DNA of 16,922 bases from an uncultured Pelagibacteraceae bacterium (GCA_902633535.1 CACPGM010000008.1:1-16922), one strand, 5' to 3'. Shown: positions 1 to 8,188, numbered from the stretch's first letter. Numbers and translations are program-made. Notes: generated by a model not told the origin, from the sequence alone.

Positions 1-254
1 TTATATTTTTTATTTTTATTTAAATTTATTTTTAGTAGCTTAAAAATATCTAATTTAATTGACGGGCTTAAAATTCCAAAACTTTTGGAAGATTTAATTA
101 AATTATTAATATGATTTTTAAAAAAAAGAATTTTTGGTGGGTTTCCAAAAATTCTCATAGTAGTAAATACTCCATTGTCACCCCACAGATTATTAAATTC
201 AATTTCTTTGAGATCTTTAAGCTGATAGGATTTTTTTAATAAGTAATTTTCCAT
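1..254 (-). CDS. pabC: Aminodeoxychorismate lyase (aminotransferase class IV), N-terminal part
   Basis: Partial gene; the 3' end lies beyond base 1. The reading frame is open from an ATG at 254 to the window edge, giving 84 residues. The N-terminal motif WGDNGVFTTMRIF (residues 24-36), then an ILFFKNHINNL stretch, is typical of fold-type IV PLP aminotransferases such as PabC (4-amino-4-deoxychorismate lyase) and branched-chain or D-amino-acid aminotransferases. The PLP lysine would lie outside the window. The start overlaps the 3' end of pabA by 38 nt in another frame, which suggests translational coupling. Position after pabB and pabA favours PabC, which would release pyruvate from aminodeoxychorismate to give p-aminobenzoate for folate. 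The family is inferred from motif and context; the exact substrate cannot be read from this fragment. Confidence 0.8.
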   Translation of the reverse strand, partial: MENYLLKKSYQLKDLKEIEFNNLWGDNGVFTTMRIFGNPPKILFFKNHINNLIKSSKSFGILSPSIKLDIFKLLKINLNKNKKY

Positions 255-774
255 TGATAGTTAAGAATGACTCTGGGTGAAATTGAAATCCATATATTTT
301 ATCAATGTTATTTTCAAAAGACATTGCAGCACCTGAAATAGCACATCTCATTGTTATGTCAAAATTTTTAGCTTTAAAAGGTTCTTTTAATTTTAAAGAA
401 TGATACCTTCCAACTTTAAATTCATGACCTGGCTTAAACAATTTACTTAATTTGTTAACAATTACCCTTGATTGAAAACCATGGTAAATTTTATTTTGCT
501 CAGTTATATTTGCACCCTCACAAAATAATATTTGTTGAAATCCAAGACAAATTCCAATTATTCTTTTTTTACCTTTAAGTTTTTTATAAATCCTAGACGA
601 TAATGGATAATCTTTTGGAGAACCTGGCCCAGGTGAAAAAACTATTGTAGATGCTTTTTGTAATTTTAATTTATTAATTTTACTAAAATCATCACATTCT
701 ACGTTATCAAATAAAGAAAGTTGATGAACTACATTGTGTGTGAAAGAGTCTTTATGATCAATTACATATATCAT
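217..774 (-). CDS. pabA: Glutamine amidotransferase subunit of aminodeoxychorismate synthase (PabA/TrpG family)
   Basis: A 185-residue class I glutamine amidotransferase of normal family length. It hydrolyses glutamine and passes ammonia to the chorismate-binding partner. The catalytic triad is visible: Cys76 in GICLGFQQ, and His166 and Glu168 in FQFHPES. The oxyanion-loop motif SPGPGSP is at 48-54. The N-terminus (MIYVIDHKDSFTHN) is typical of PabA/TrpG. Its ATG overlaps the end of pabB by 4 nt and pabC begins inside its 3' end, so the three genes form one translational block. PabA and TrpG cannot be told apart by motif, and such subunits can serve both p-aminobenzoate and anthranilate synthesis. 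The pabC neighbour favours folate. Confidence 0.9.
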   Translation of the reverse strand: MIYVIDHKDSFTHNVVHQLSLFDNVECDDFSKINKLKLQKASTIVFSPGPGSPKDYPLSSRIYKKLKGKKRIIGICLGFQQILFCEGANITEQNKIYHGFQSRVIVNKLSKLFKPGHEFKVGRYHSLKLKEPFKAKNFDITMRCAISGAAMSFENNIDKIYGFQFHPESFLTINGKLLIKKILSA

Positions 775-1925
775 TTATATAAATCAATTAATGCTTTTGC
801 TTTTATATAATTTTCATTAAATTCATGTCTAGCATTACTATCAACCACTACACCAGAGGCTACTGAAATTTCTGAGGTATCTTTAAAATTTAAGATTGAT
901 CTTATAATGATATTAAACCTCATATCTCCATTAAACTTTATAAATCCAAAACTACCTGTATAAATATTTCTATTCTCTCTCTCTTGATTGTTCAGAAGAT
1001 TTAGTGTGTTTATTTTTGGACACCCGATAACTGAACCTCCAGGCATCATTGCTTTAATAATATCTATGTTCTTAATATTTCTTCTTAATTTTCCTTTTAT
1101 TAAACTTACATAATGAAAAAGGTCTTTATATTCCTCTACAATTTTTTGTTTAGTCAGCTTGACAGAACCCACTTTACAAATTCTTGATAAATCATTTCTT
1201 TCCATATCAACAATCATATTATGTTCTTTTGTTTCTTTAAGATTTTTCTTAAAATATTTTAAAGCTTTAATCTTGTTTAAAGTTTTTGTTTTTTTTACAG
1301 TTCCAGCTATTGGTTTTGTAGAAATATATATCCCTTTCTTTAAAATTAAATTTTCTGGAGAACAGCTTATAATTGAGTAATTTTTATCCCTGATCATAAA
1401 AGCCTCTGGAGCCAAATTAGTTTGTGATAATCTGGAGAAAAAATCTAAAGGATCAATTTTTGATTTTATTTTATATTTTGTGCAAATCTTTATTTGATAA
1501 GTTTCACCACTTTTAATTTTTTTTTTAAACTTATTAAAAATTTTAGTGTAAGCATTCTTGTTAATATTAATCTTAAACTTACTTTTTTTAAAAAAATCCT
1601 CATTTTTGTAATTGAGCTTGTGACTTATTTTTATCTTTTTTTCAGGTTTATAAAAAATACCTTTTGGAAAATTTATATTTTTTTGACTAGGTATTTTTAT
1701 GTTTATTAAATTATTCAATAATTCATAACCAAAAAAACCAATAAATAAATCAGTATTTTTTTTTTTATTTTTATATTTTTTATTCAAAAAGTTAGTAACA
1801 TTTTTATTATTAAGAATAATTTTTTTAGAAAAATTCGTATACAAATCAAAACCTTTATTAGACTTGTAAATAATATAAGGCTTACCTGAATGATGTATCT
1901 CTGCTAATTGAGTTTGTTTATTCAA
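771..1925 (-). CDS. pabB: Aminodeoxychorismate synthase component I (chorismate-binding enzyme)
   Basis: A 384-residue chorismate-binding enzyme of the PabB/TrpE/MenF superfamily. Visible motifs are SPENLI (189-194), TKPIAGT (203-209), MIVDMERNDLSR (237-248), PGGSVIGCPK (295-304), GSFGF (324-328) and SGVVVDSN (357-364). With PabA-supplied ammonia it should convert chorismate to 4-amino-4-deoxychorismate. It is shorter than typical TrpE because the N-terminal region is reduced, and its PGGS motif is PabB-like. Position 207, where E. coli PabB has the PIKGT lysine, is alanine as in anthranilate synthases. It starts 1 nt after the MFS gene and overlaps pabA by 4 nt. PabB is preferred because of pabC downstream; anthranilate synthase component I remains possible. 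Confidence 0.85.
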   Translation of the reverse strand: MNKQTQLAEIHHSGKPYIIYKSNKGFDLYTNFSKKIILNNKNVTNFLNKKYKNKKKNTDLFIGFFGYELLNNLINIKIPSQKNINFPKGIFYKPEKKIKISHKLNYKNEDFFKKSKFKININKNAYTKIFNKFKKKIKSGETYQIKICTKYKIKSKIDPLDFFSRLSQTNLAPEAFMIRDKNYSIISCSPENLILKKGIYISTKPIAGTVKKTKTLNKIKALKYFKKNLKETKEHNMIVDMERNDLSRICKVGSVKLTKQKIVEEYKDLFHYVSLIKGKLRRNIKNIDIIKAMMPGGSVIGCPKINTLNLLNNQERENRNIYTGSFGFIKFNGDMRFNIIIRSILNFKDTSEISVASGVVVDSNARHEFNENYIKAKALIDLYK

Positions 1926-1926
1926 T

Positions 1927-3147
1927 TTATTCTGTTTTTAATCTTAAAACTGGTTCTTCTTTAATTGGTAAATGAATTATTGCTGCAAAAACAGATAATG
2001 CAATTGCTAAATACCACGCATAATCATAAGAACCGTACAGATCGTGAAACAAACCACCTAAATATGCTCCAAAAAATGAACCTATTTGATGACTTAAAAA
2101 TACTATTCCGTACAACAGACCAAGATATTTTGTACCAAACATATGAGCTACAATACCACTAGTAGCTGGAACAGTTGATAACCACAAGAAACCGAAGCTG
2201 GCACCAAATAAGAAAGCACTCACGTTGCTTGCAGGTGTAAATATAAAAAGAATAATTGAAATTCCTCTAAGAAAATAAATCACACTTAAAATAATCTTTT
2301 TACTCATTTTTGCTGAAAGATATCCACTTAATAATGAACCAAAAATATTAAATAGACCAATCAATGAAAGAATTGCGGCTGCAGTCCAATCCTCTAATCC
2401 CCTGTCAATAACATACTTGGGAACGTGAGTTCCAACTAAAGTAATATGAAAACCACAAACAAAAAAACCTGATACTAACAATATATAACTTTTGGTCCTG
2501 AAAGCTTCTGTTAAAGCTTCCTTGAATGATTGGTCAGATTTTTTCTCTACACTTTCAGACTCTGATGGAGATCTTACAAAATAAGCTGCAATCAATCCTG
2601 TTAATAAAATTAAAGAAAAGATAAATAAAGTATAATTCCAACCATACTCTTTTAAAGAATAATTAGTAAAAATTGGTGAGAGAAAATAACCAAAAGATCC
2701 AAGAGCAGTAACAATACTCATTGCTATTGTTCTTGTTGATAGTGGAAAATGTTTGCCAACTACTGACATGGGAATACTTATTGCTGTACCTCCAAGACCA
2801 ATACCTATTAGTAAACCCATATGAATTTGAAAAAAAATTCCTGTATTTGGACCTGTATATAAAAAATATATACCTAAAGTGTAAAATATAAATGCAGAAA
2901 TTATTGCTACATGACCACCATATTTATCAGCAACTGCTCCAAAAATTGGACCTGTCAAACCCCACATTAACATTTGTATACCAATGGCAAATCCAAATGC
3001 GGTATTACTAATTTTTAGGCTTTCATTGAAATCAATGAAGAATAAACCAAAAACTTGTCTTACCCCTAAGGAAATTAAAACTACAAAACAAGCCGCAAAT
3101 AAAGTTACTATCGCAGTTTTTGAATGAAAAAATTTATCTGATGTCAT
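1927..3147 (-). CDS. MFS transporter, 12 membrane helices, substrate unknown
   Basis: A 406-residue inner-membrane protein with about twelve hydrophobic segments and a central cytoplasmic charged loop (about 195-215, SPSESESVEKKSDQS). The motif-A-like sequence GAVADKYGGHVAII (70-83) between helices 2 and 3 identifies the major facilitator superfamily. The N-terminal half (RQVFGLFFIDF and following) resembles oxalate/formate or monocarboxylate-type MFS members, a group with many substrates. Its ATG overlaps the stop of the metC-like gene by 4 nt, and pabB starts 1 nt after its stop, so all are probably co-transcribed. Context hints at a sulfur compound, carboxylate or PABA-related metabolite, but the sequence does not settle this. 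Confidence 0.85.
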   Translation of the reverse strand: MTSDKFFHSKTAIVTLFAACFVVLISLGVRQVFGLFFIDFNESLKISNTAFGFAIGIQMLMWGLTGPIFGAVADKYGGHVAIISAFIFYTLGIYFLYTGPNTGIFFQIHMGLLIGIGLGGTAISIPMSVVGKHFPLSTRTIAMSIVTALGSFGYFLSPIFTNYSLKEYGWNYTLFIFSLILLTGLIAAYFVRSPSESESVEKKSDQSFKEALTEAFRTKSYILLVSGFFVCGFHITLVGTHVPKYVIDRGLEDWTAAAILSLIGLFNIFGSLLSGYLSAKMSKKIILSVIYFLRGISIILFIFTPASNVSAFLFGASFGFLWLSTVPATSGIVAHMFGTKYLGLLYGIVFLSHQIGSFFGAYLGGLFHDLYGSYDYAWYLAIALSVFAAIIHLPIKEEPVLRLKTE

Positions 3148-4319
3148 TTTAAATGTCTTAACGCCTGCTTTATATCTGCAATTAAGTCATTAGGATCTTC
3201 AAGCCCTATATGCAATCTAACAAGATGTTCATTCTTTGTTAAATCCAAATATTTTCTGTTTCCAGTTTCTCTAAACTCTTGGTGCAAAACCAAACTCTCA
3301 AAACCTCCCCAGCTATAACCATATCCAAAAAGTTTAAGAGAATTTACAAATTTTCTAACAGAATTAATATTATTAGATTTTATCTTTAAACCCATGAGAC
3401 CTGAAGCACCTGAGTAATATTTTTTCCACATTCTAAAATTAATAGAATCTTTTTTGAAGGGATATAGTAATTTAAATTTCTTATTCTTTGATAAGAATGT
3501 AGCAACTTTTTTGGCATTTTCTCTGTGACGATCCAATCTAACATCAAGTGTTCTTAATCCACGGGTTATTAAATATGCATCATCTGGTCCTAATCTTAAA
3601 CCAGTAATTCTTTCAGCATTATATACTTTTGAAAAAACTTTTTTATTCACTGCTAAACTTCCTCCCATAACATCTGAATGCCCAGAATAATATTTTGTTG
3701 CTGAAACTATAGACATATCAAAACCAAGTTTAATAGGTTTTAAAAAATATGGTGTTCCCCAAGTATTATCAATTGCTGTAAAAATTTTATTCCTTTTTGC
3801 AATTGAAAGTATTTTACCTAAATCTTGAAAATCAAAAGTATTACTTCCCGGATTCTCAACAAAAATTAATTTAGTTTTTTTGGTAATATTTTTTTCTAAT
3901 GTTTTTAAATCTTTTGGGTTATAAAAAATTGTTTTAATATTAAATTCTTTTAAAAATTTTTCTGTGAGTAATCTTGTTGGGCTATATACAGGGTCTGCAA
4001 CTATGATTTCATCTCCAGGTCGAGTTACACTAAATATAGCTAGAAAGACTGCTCCAAAACCAGTTGGTGTGGTAAACACATGATAACTTTCTTCAAGTTT
4101 GGTTAAAATTTTTTGTAAAATATAAGTGGTGGATGTTCCTTGCCTGCCATAATCATAATGACCACCAGTGGGGTTTTTTTTGGCTTTAGCTTGTGTTTTT
4201 CTAATATCTTTCATTGATTTAAAAATAATCGTTGATGCTCTAACAACCGGTGGGTTTACTGACTGATTATGAAAATCTTTGGCAGTGTGCTTTAGAAAGG
4301 TTTTAAAAGAATTTGACAT
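3144..4319 (-). CDS. metC: Cystathionine beta-lyase-like PLP trans-sulfuration enzyme
   Basis: A 391-residue Cys/Met-metabolism PLP enzyme of normal family length. Features include NPPVVRASTIIF (22-33), the YDYGRQGT phosphate-binding segment (55-62), DPVYSPTR, AIDNTWGTP (182-190; Asp184 contacts the PLP nitrogen) and SATKYYSGHSDVMGG (206-220) with Lys209 as the Schiff-base lysine. The family cleaves or forms thioether bonds, for example cystathionine to homocysteine, in the cytosol. It is the first gene of the operon with the MFS and pab genes. No clear Shine-Dalgarno precedes the ATG. The MetC-type assignment is from overall sequence character; cystathionine gamma-synthase, gamma-lyase or methionine gamma-lyase activity cannot be excluded by eye. 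Confidence 0.85.
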   Translation of the reverse strand: MSNSFKTFLKHTAKDFHNQSVNPPVVRASTIIFKSMKDIRKTQAKAKKNPTGGHYDYGRQGTSTTYILQKILTKLEESYHVFTTPTGFGAVFLAIFSVTRPGDEIIVADPVYSPTRLLTEKFLKEFNIKTIFYNPKDLKTLEKNITKKTKLIFVENPGSNTFDFQDLGKILSIAKRNKIFTAIDNTWGTPYFLKPIKLGFDMSIVSATKYYSGHSDVMGGSLAVNKKVFSKVYNAERITGLRLGPDDAYLITRGLRTLDVRLDRHRENAKKVATFLSKNKKFKLLYPFKKDSINFRMWKKYYSGASGLMGLKIKSNNINSVRKFVNSLKLFGYGYSWGGFESLVLHQEFRETGNRKYLDLTKNEHLVRLHIGLEDPNDLIADIKQALRHLK

Positions 4320-4327
4320 AATAAAAT

Positions 4328-4356
4328 TTGATAACTGAATAGGAGAATGCTATATC
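4328..4356 (+). promoter_or_regulatory. Candidate sigma-70-type promoter for the microprotein/membrane protein pair
   Basis: TTGATA (4328-4333) and TATATC (4351-4356) are separated by 17 nt in the 76-nt divergent gap between metC and the plus-strand microprotein gene. The -35 matches consensus at five of six positions and the -10 at four. The predicted transcript start would lie about 30 nt before the ATG at 4396. In such A+T-rich DNA chance matches are common. Confidence 0.35.
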
Positions 4357-4395
4357 CGGCTGATAATTTCAATTAAATTATAACTAAAGGAAAAA

Positions 4396-4479
4396 ATGGG
4401 TTATCCAAAAAAACACAGAGGCCGAAGAAAACAAGGGTCAAAGAAGAGAAGAGCTAAAAGAAAAAATAAAAAGAAATAA
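4396..4479 (+). CDS. 27-residue highly basic microprotein, unrecognised
   Basis: A short frame running from ATG at 4396 to TAA at 4477-4479. The 27-residue product begins MGYPKKHRGRRKQGSKK and ends KRKNKKK. It has ten Lys, six Arg and one His, and no acidic residue. A good Shine-Dalgarno (AAGGA, 4387-4391) sits 4 nt before the ATG, clearer than at most genes in this window, which supports real translation. Such composition is typical of tiny ribosomal proteins (bTHX-like, or the mS38/COX24-like basic tail family) or nucleic-acid-binding peptides. I cannot match it confidently to any of them. It lies 7 nt before the six-helix membrane protein gene and is probably co-transcribed with it. Confidence 0.7.
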   Translation: MGYPKKHRGRRKQGSKKRRAKRKNKKK

Positions 4480-4486
4480 AATTCTA

Positions 4487-5197
4487 ATGGAACAAATCAA
4501 TAAGGTTAAATCCATAAGCATATGGATCTTTATTGTACCGTTTGTTGCGGTTAACATCTGTTTAATACTAATAACTCAATTTCAAGGATTATTTCCAAAT
4601 CAAGAAGATATAGTTCATAATACAATTCCATATTTTGATGGTGGAACATCTATAAGTAGAACCGTAAGGCCATTTCCTTCATGGTTAGTATTTAAACCAT
4701 CTATGTTTTTAACATCTTTTCTTCTAATAAAATATTGGTTGTATAATAAAGATATAATTTCATCTTTTGAAAAAAATCACAAATATATTAATAAAATAGT
4801 TTTTTTTGGTATTGCCTCTGCAATAGCTTTGACTATTCACTCTATTTTTTTAGGAATACAATTTGATAATGATTTATATAAATTATTTCGAAGAATAATA
4901 ATGTTTTTATTTATAATATTTGAAATTGTTGCTCAAGCATACTTGGTTGCAACTTTATATTCTTTTAAGAATAAAATTTCAAAACATATAAATCAAAAAT
5001 TCCTAATTATTAAGATTTGTTTAGTAAGTATTTTAATTATTGTAGCGGTTTTAAGTATTCCTGTAATTAGTATGCCAAACAATAATTTATTAGGATTAAA
5101 TGTAAAATTTTTCAAGCATGGATTAGAATGGAATTATTTTATCGGAGTTATTACCTTTTATCTTTTAACATTTTTGATGTGGAAAAAATCTAATTAA
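4487..5197 (+). CDS. Six-helix membrane protein, possibly Frag1/DRAM/Sfk1-like
   Basis: A 236-residue integral membrane protein with hydrophobic segments near 9-31, 68-87, 103-124, 134-158, 172-196 and 215-233. The first extra-membrane loop (32-67) contains TIPYFDGGTSISR, and the last helix starts with GLEWNYF. Six helices, a long first loop with a P-x-x-x-D-G-type motif and an EW pair before the last helix loosely recall the Frag1/DRAM/Sfk1 family, but this is a weak, by-eye resemblance. It follows the basic microprotein gene by 7 nt and its 3' end overlaps the convergent VTC gene by 8 nt. Function unknown. Confidence 0.75.
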   Translation: MEQINKVKSISIWIFIVPFVAVNICLILITQFQGLFPNQEDIVHNTIPYFDGGTSISRTVRPFPSWLVFKPSMFLTSFLLIKYWLYNKDIISSFEKNHKYINKIVFFGIASAIALTIHSIFLGIQFDNDLYKLFRRIIMFLFIIFEIVAQAYLVATLYSFKNKISKHINQKFLIIKICLVSILIIVAVLSIPVISMPNNNLLGLNVKFFKHGLEWNYFIGVITFYLLTFLMWKKSN

Positions 5198-5840
5198 TTA
5201 AGCCGGAGTCTTCTAAAATATAGAAAGATTGCAAATATTTTGAATATTTTTTACTTCTTAAATTAAAATTATTCTGAATAAATAAATTTCTAAAAATATT
5301 ATCATTCGAAGGTAAAAATTTTAATTCTAAAATTGTTTCATTTAATTCTAACCTTTGATTTAAATTATTTATAGGACTTGTATTTATATTTGTATCAATT
5401 GTAGCTCTAATTTTTTTATCATTAGATATCCAATAGGATCTTAAATAATTTGTTTGAAGAACAAATTGATAATTAAAATTATTGTGAATTTTATTTAAAT
5501 TTAAAAAATATTCTTTTAAATTATAAACCAAATCTTTTTTATCAACAAAATTTATAGCTTTACTTATATTTTTTTTTACAAAGAAATTTTGTTTATTTTT
5601 TTCTTCTAAATAAATTTTAGAATAATCATTATTGTACCATCTAAACCTTATTTTTTTTCTTCTACTAACACCATTAATATTATCCTTCGCAAAATCAAAG
5701 TTGAGTGTATCTAAGTAGATTGAACTTATCTTTCTAGGAATAAAATATTTAGTAAATCCATTTAAAATTAAAATTTTTTTTAAAAAATCTTCTTTATACT
5801 TTCCTAGTACAAATTTTTTTTCTACTCTATTTTCGTTCAT
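5190..5840 (-). CDS. VTC-domain (polyphosphate polymerase-fold) protein
   Basis: A 216-residue cytosolic protein consisting of a single VTC domain, the triphosphate-tunnel fold known from the yeast Vtc4 polyphosphate polymerase. Family signatures in order are VEKKFVL (6-12), SIYLDT (40-45), the basic strand RRKKIRFRWY (60-69), YLEEKNK (77-83), RATIDTNI (145-152), ILELKF (170-175) and SKYLQSF (200-206). The alternating Lys/Arg and Glu-x-Lys residues that would line the tunnel and bind phosphate and metal are present. It starts 1 nt after the CotH-like gene ends, so the two are translationally linked. Likely activity is polyphosphate or related phosphotransfer chemistry, inferred from the fold; bacterial members of this context are mostly uncharacterised. 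Confidence 0.85.
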   Translation of the reverse strand: MNENRVEKKFVLGKYKEDFLKKILILNGFTKYFIPRKISSIYLDTLNFDFAKDNINGVSRRKKIRFRWYNNDYSKIYLEEKNKQNFFVKKNISKAINFVDKKDLVYNLKEYFLNLNKIHNNFNYQFVLQTNYLRSYWISNDKKIRATIDTNINTSPINNLNQRLELNETILELKFLPSNDNIFRNLFIQNNFNLRSKKYSKYLQSFYILEDSGLIN

Positions 5841-5841
5841 C

Positions 5842-8169
5842 TTAATAAAGCATCTTATTAATTACTTTGTTATCAATTTTCTCTGTTAATACTGTTTTGT
5901 CTTTTATAATTTCGTTATTAAATCCTATTAAATATTTCAATTGGTTGTCATCAACTACATTATCGATAGAGAGAAAAGCTCCTTCATACTCTTTTTTTTT
6001 ATTAAAAACCACAGCGTCAAATTCATTATTTCTAAATTCATAATTTTTTAATTTTAAATTTGAGCCATCTTTTACTGCAACACCTAATTTCGTATCTTTG
6101 AAATTTAAATTAGATATTTCACCTTTTGCATTCTCACCAAAACTTATACCTTTGTCTTTAATATTTGATCCTTTAATAAAATTACCTGCTACACTAGCTC
6201 CAGAAATATCTAAACAGTCATTATCAACATCTTTACATGATATGTTTTGAAAATTTAAAGTCCCAAAATCAATATCTATTGCATCTGCTTGTATGTCTTG
6301 AACTTTTAAATTTATTATATTGCTATCAGATGAAATTATATTAATTGCATCTTCACTTTTAGATGAAATTATCTCTGTGTCTAAAATTTCCACATTTGAG
6401 TTAATAATATTTATTCCACCATATAAAATTTTATCATCTTTTTTTGGGTAAGATAAATTCTTAAAGATTACATTACTTAATTTAAAATCGTTATCAGACA
6501 ATATCAAAGAGCCAGCATTTTTATTACTATAAATTGTAATTGGTTTATCTTTAGTTCCATTAAAAAAAATTGAACCTTTCGAAAAAATAGTTACATCATT
6601 TTTAAAAAAAATATTTACACCTTCTTGAATATGAAGTTTTTTATCAGATGCTAAATATAAATTTTCTTCAATAATTAAATCTCTATCTAATATATAGTTT
6701 TTTTCTAAGCTCTTAATTTCTTGTTTGCTTAATAAATTTTGCTGTTCTAATAAATCGTTTTCAATTAACTCATTATTATTAACTAATTTTTTTTCTATCT
6801 CTACTATCCTGCCCTGTATATAATCTGCCCTATCAAAAAGATAATTTTTATTAAAAACATAAAGACCAATACCTTTATAAAAAACTTTATCTTTTTTTGA
6901 TTTTTCACTTAAAAACTGCTCATTATAAAAATTTATAGTATCTAAATTTGCATCATAAAAATCTTTGATAAATTTTTTAGATGAAATTTCTTTTAATTTT
7001 TGGAAATAAATATCCCTAAATTTATCATTTTCTAAAAATCTTAAATACCACTCTCTTTCATCACAAATATAACTACAGTTTCTATTTTCGGTATCTAAAA
7101 AATCTAAAATGAGAAAATTTTCAAACAAATTTGAATTATAATGACCATCAAACCCTATAGGCTCAAATTCTGCTGTTACTGGATTATAGTAAAGTTTGAC
7201 ACTTTTAGAGATTGAACCATGAAAATTTCCAGTTAAATCAATTATAGCAAAATACATTGCCCATTTTTCTAAATCAAAAACTTGATCAATATTAGTTGCT
7301 TTATTTTTAATTTTTTCTAATTTTATTTTTGCATTTTTGATTAGGTCTGAATGATTGGATTGCCAATAATTTTTTGAATACAAATCGTATTCTACTTTAG
7401 GATAATTAAAACTATTAGACTCTTCTAAACCAAAGATTGGTCCATTTCTTTTTTTATTTCTTTCTATAAGTTCCTTTGAAAAACCCTCTTCTACTGCATA
7501 AATACCTTGGTCTGTATCATTAAGTGATAAATTTATAAAAAAATATTTTAAAGAAATTAAATTTTTTGCCTCCAAATATTTATGAAAAATATATTCATAT
7601 ACATAATTTCTAGTAATTGGTTTTTGAACAGAAAACTCCTCCAAACCCCATATTCTATCATCACCTCTTAAATCTATTCTGTAAGATGTTTGGTATCTAT
7701 CAAACCAATGTAGAGCTCTATCTCCTTTTACTCTCATTTTGATATCAAAATCATTTTGACCATAATTTAGTGAAGCTCTAGAAAATTTTTTAACTTTTTC
7801 CGATAAACCTTCTAATTTATTTTTTCTTTGTAATTCTAAATTATATAAATTTTTTTGATTTATTTTTAAAGTCACATTTTCCAACTCATTCTCAAAGAAA
7901 ATAAATTTCAGAGACTTAAAATTTTGAGAAATATAATCGTCTATTTCAAAAAAACTGAAGCCAAAATATTTATCAATAATAACTTTGTCAATTTTTTTTA
8001 AAAAGAGTAATGGCTTATATCTTTCATACATTCCACTATTAAAATAATGAAATGTTAGTAAAATTATAACTAATAATGAAATAGATCCTATGACTTGGAT
8101 TAACCTATTCAAAATAGTTAATATAAATTTTATAAATGGAAATTGATTTAATTTTTTTTTAATAATCAC
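5842..8169 (-). CDS. CotH-kinase-like protein with N-terminal membrane anchor and C-terminal beta-helix
   Basis: 775 residues from a GTG start; no clear Shine-Dalgarno. The start is kept because it includes the only transmembrane segment (about 22-42), which should place the rest outside the cytoplasm. Residues about 140-450 resemble the CotH kinase domain: FDIKMRVKGDRALHWF (141-156), GIYAVEEGFSKELIERN (222-238), WAMYFAIIDLTGNFHG (303-318), KLYYNPVTAEFEPIGFDGH (325-343). CotH proteins of Bacillus phosphorylate coat-protein serines. Residues about 500-725 are short repeating strands (IINSNVEILDTEI, INIISSDSNIINLKV, IDIDFGTLNFQNI) typical of a right-handed parallel beta-helix. It lies between the DUF4956 gene (19 nt upstream) and the VTC gene (1 nt downstream). 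The substrate is unknown. Confidence 0.8.
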   Translation of the reverse strand: MIIKKKLNQFPFIKFILTILNRLIQVIGSISLLVIILLTFHYFNSGMYERYKPLLFLKKIDKVIIDKYFGFSFFEIDDYISQNFKSLKFIFFENELENVTLKINQKNLYNLELQRKNKLEGLSEKVKKFSRASLNYGQNDFDIKMRVKGDRALHWFDRYQTSYRIDLRGDDRIWGLEEFSVQKPITRNYVYEYIFHKYLEAKNLISLKYFFINLSLNDTDQGIYAVEEGFSKELIERNKKRNGPIFGLEESNSFNYPKVEYDLYSKNYWQSNHSDLIKNAKIKLEKIKNKATNIDQVFDLEKWAMYFAIIDLTGNFHGSISKSVKLYYNPVTAEFEPIGFDGHYNSNLFENFLILDFLDTENRNCSYICDEREWYLRFLENDKFRDIYFQKLKEISSKKFIKDFYDANLDTINFYNEQFLSEKSKKDKVFYKGIGLYVFNKNYLFDRADYIQGRIVEIEKKLVNNNELIENDLLEQQNLLSKQEIKSLEKNYILDRDLIIEENLYLASDKKLHIQEGVNIFFKNDVTIFSKGSIFFNGTKDKPITIYSNKNAGSLILSDNDFKLSNVIFKNLSYPKKDDKILYGGINIINSNVEILDTEIISSKSEDAINIISSDSNIINLKVQDIQADAIDIDFGTLNFQNISCKDVDNDCLDISGASVAGNFIKGSNIKDKGISFGENAKGEISNLNFKDTKLGVAVKDGSNLKLKNYEFRNNEFDAVVFNKKKEYEGAFLSIDNVVDDNQLKYLIGFNNEIIKDKTVLTEKIDNKVINKMLY

Positions 8170-8188
8170 TTTATTTTACTAAGTGTTT

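Noticed and set aside
4347..4376. Nine-codon leader-peptide-like frame with AGGAG just upstream
   Set aside because: The AGGAG is only one base from the ATG, too close for normal initiation, and the frame overlaps the candidate -10 box.
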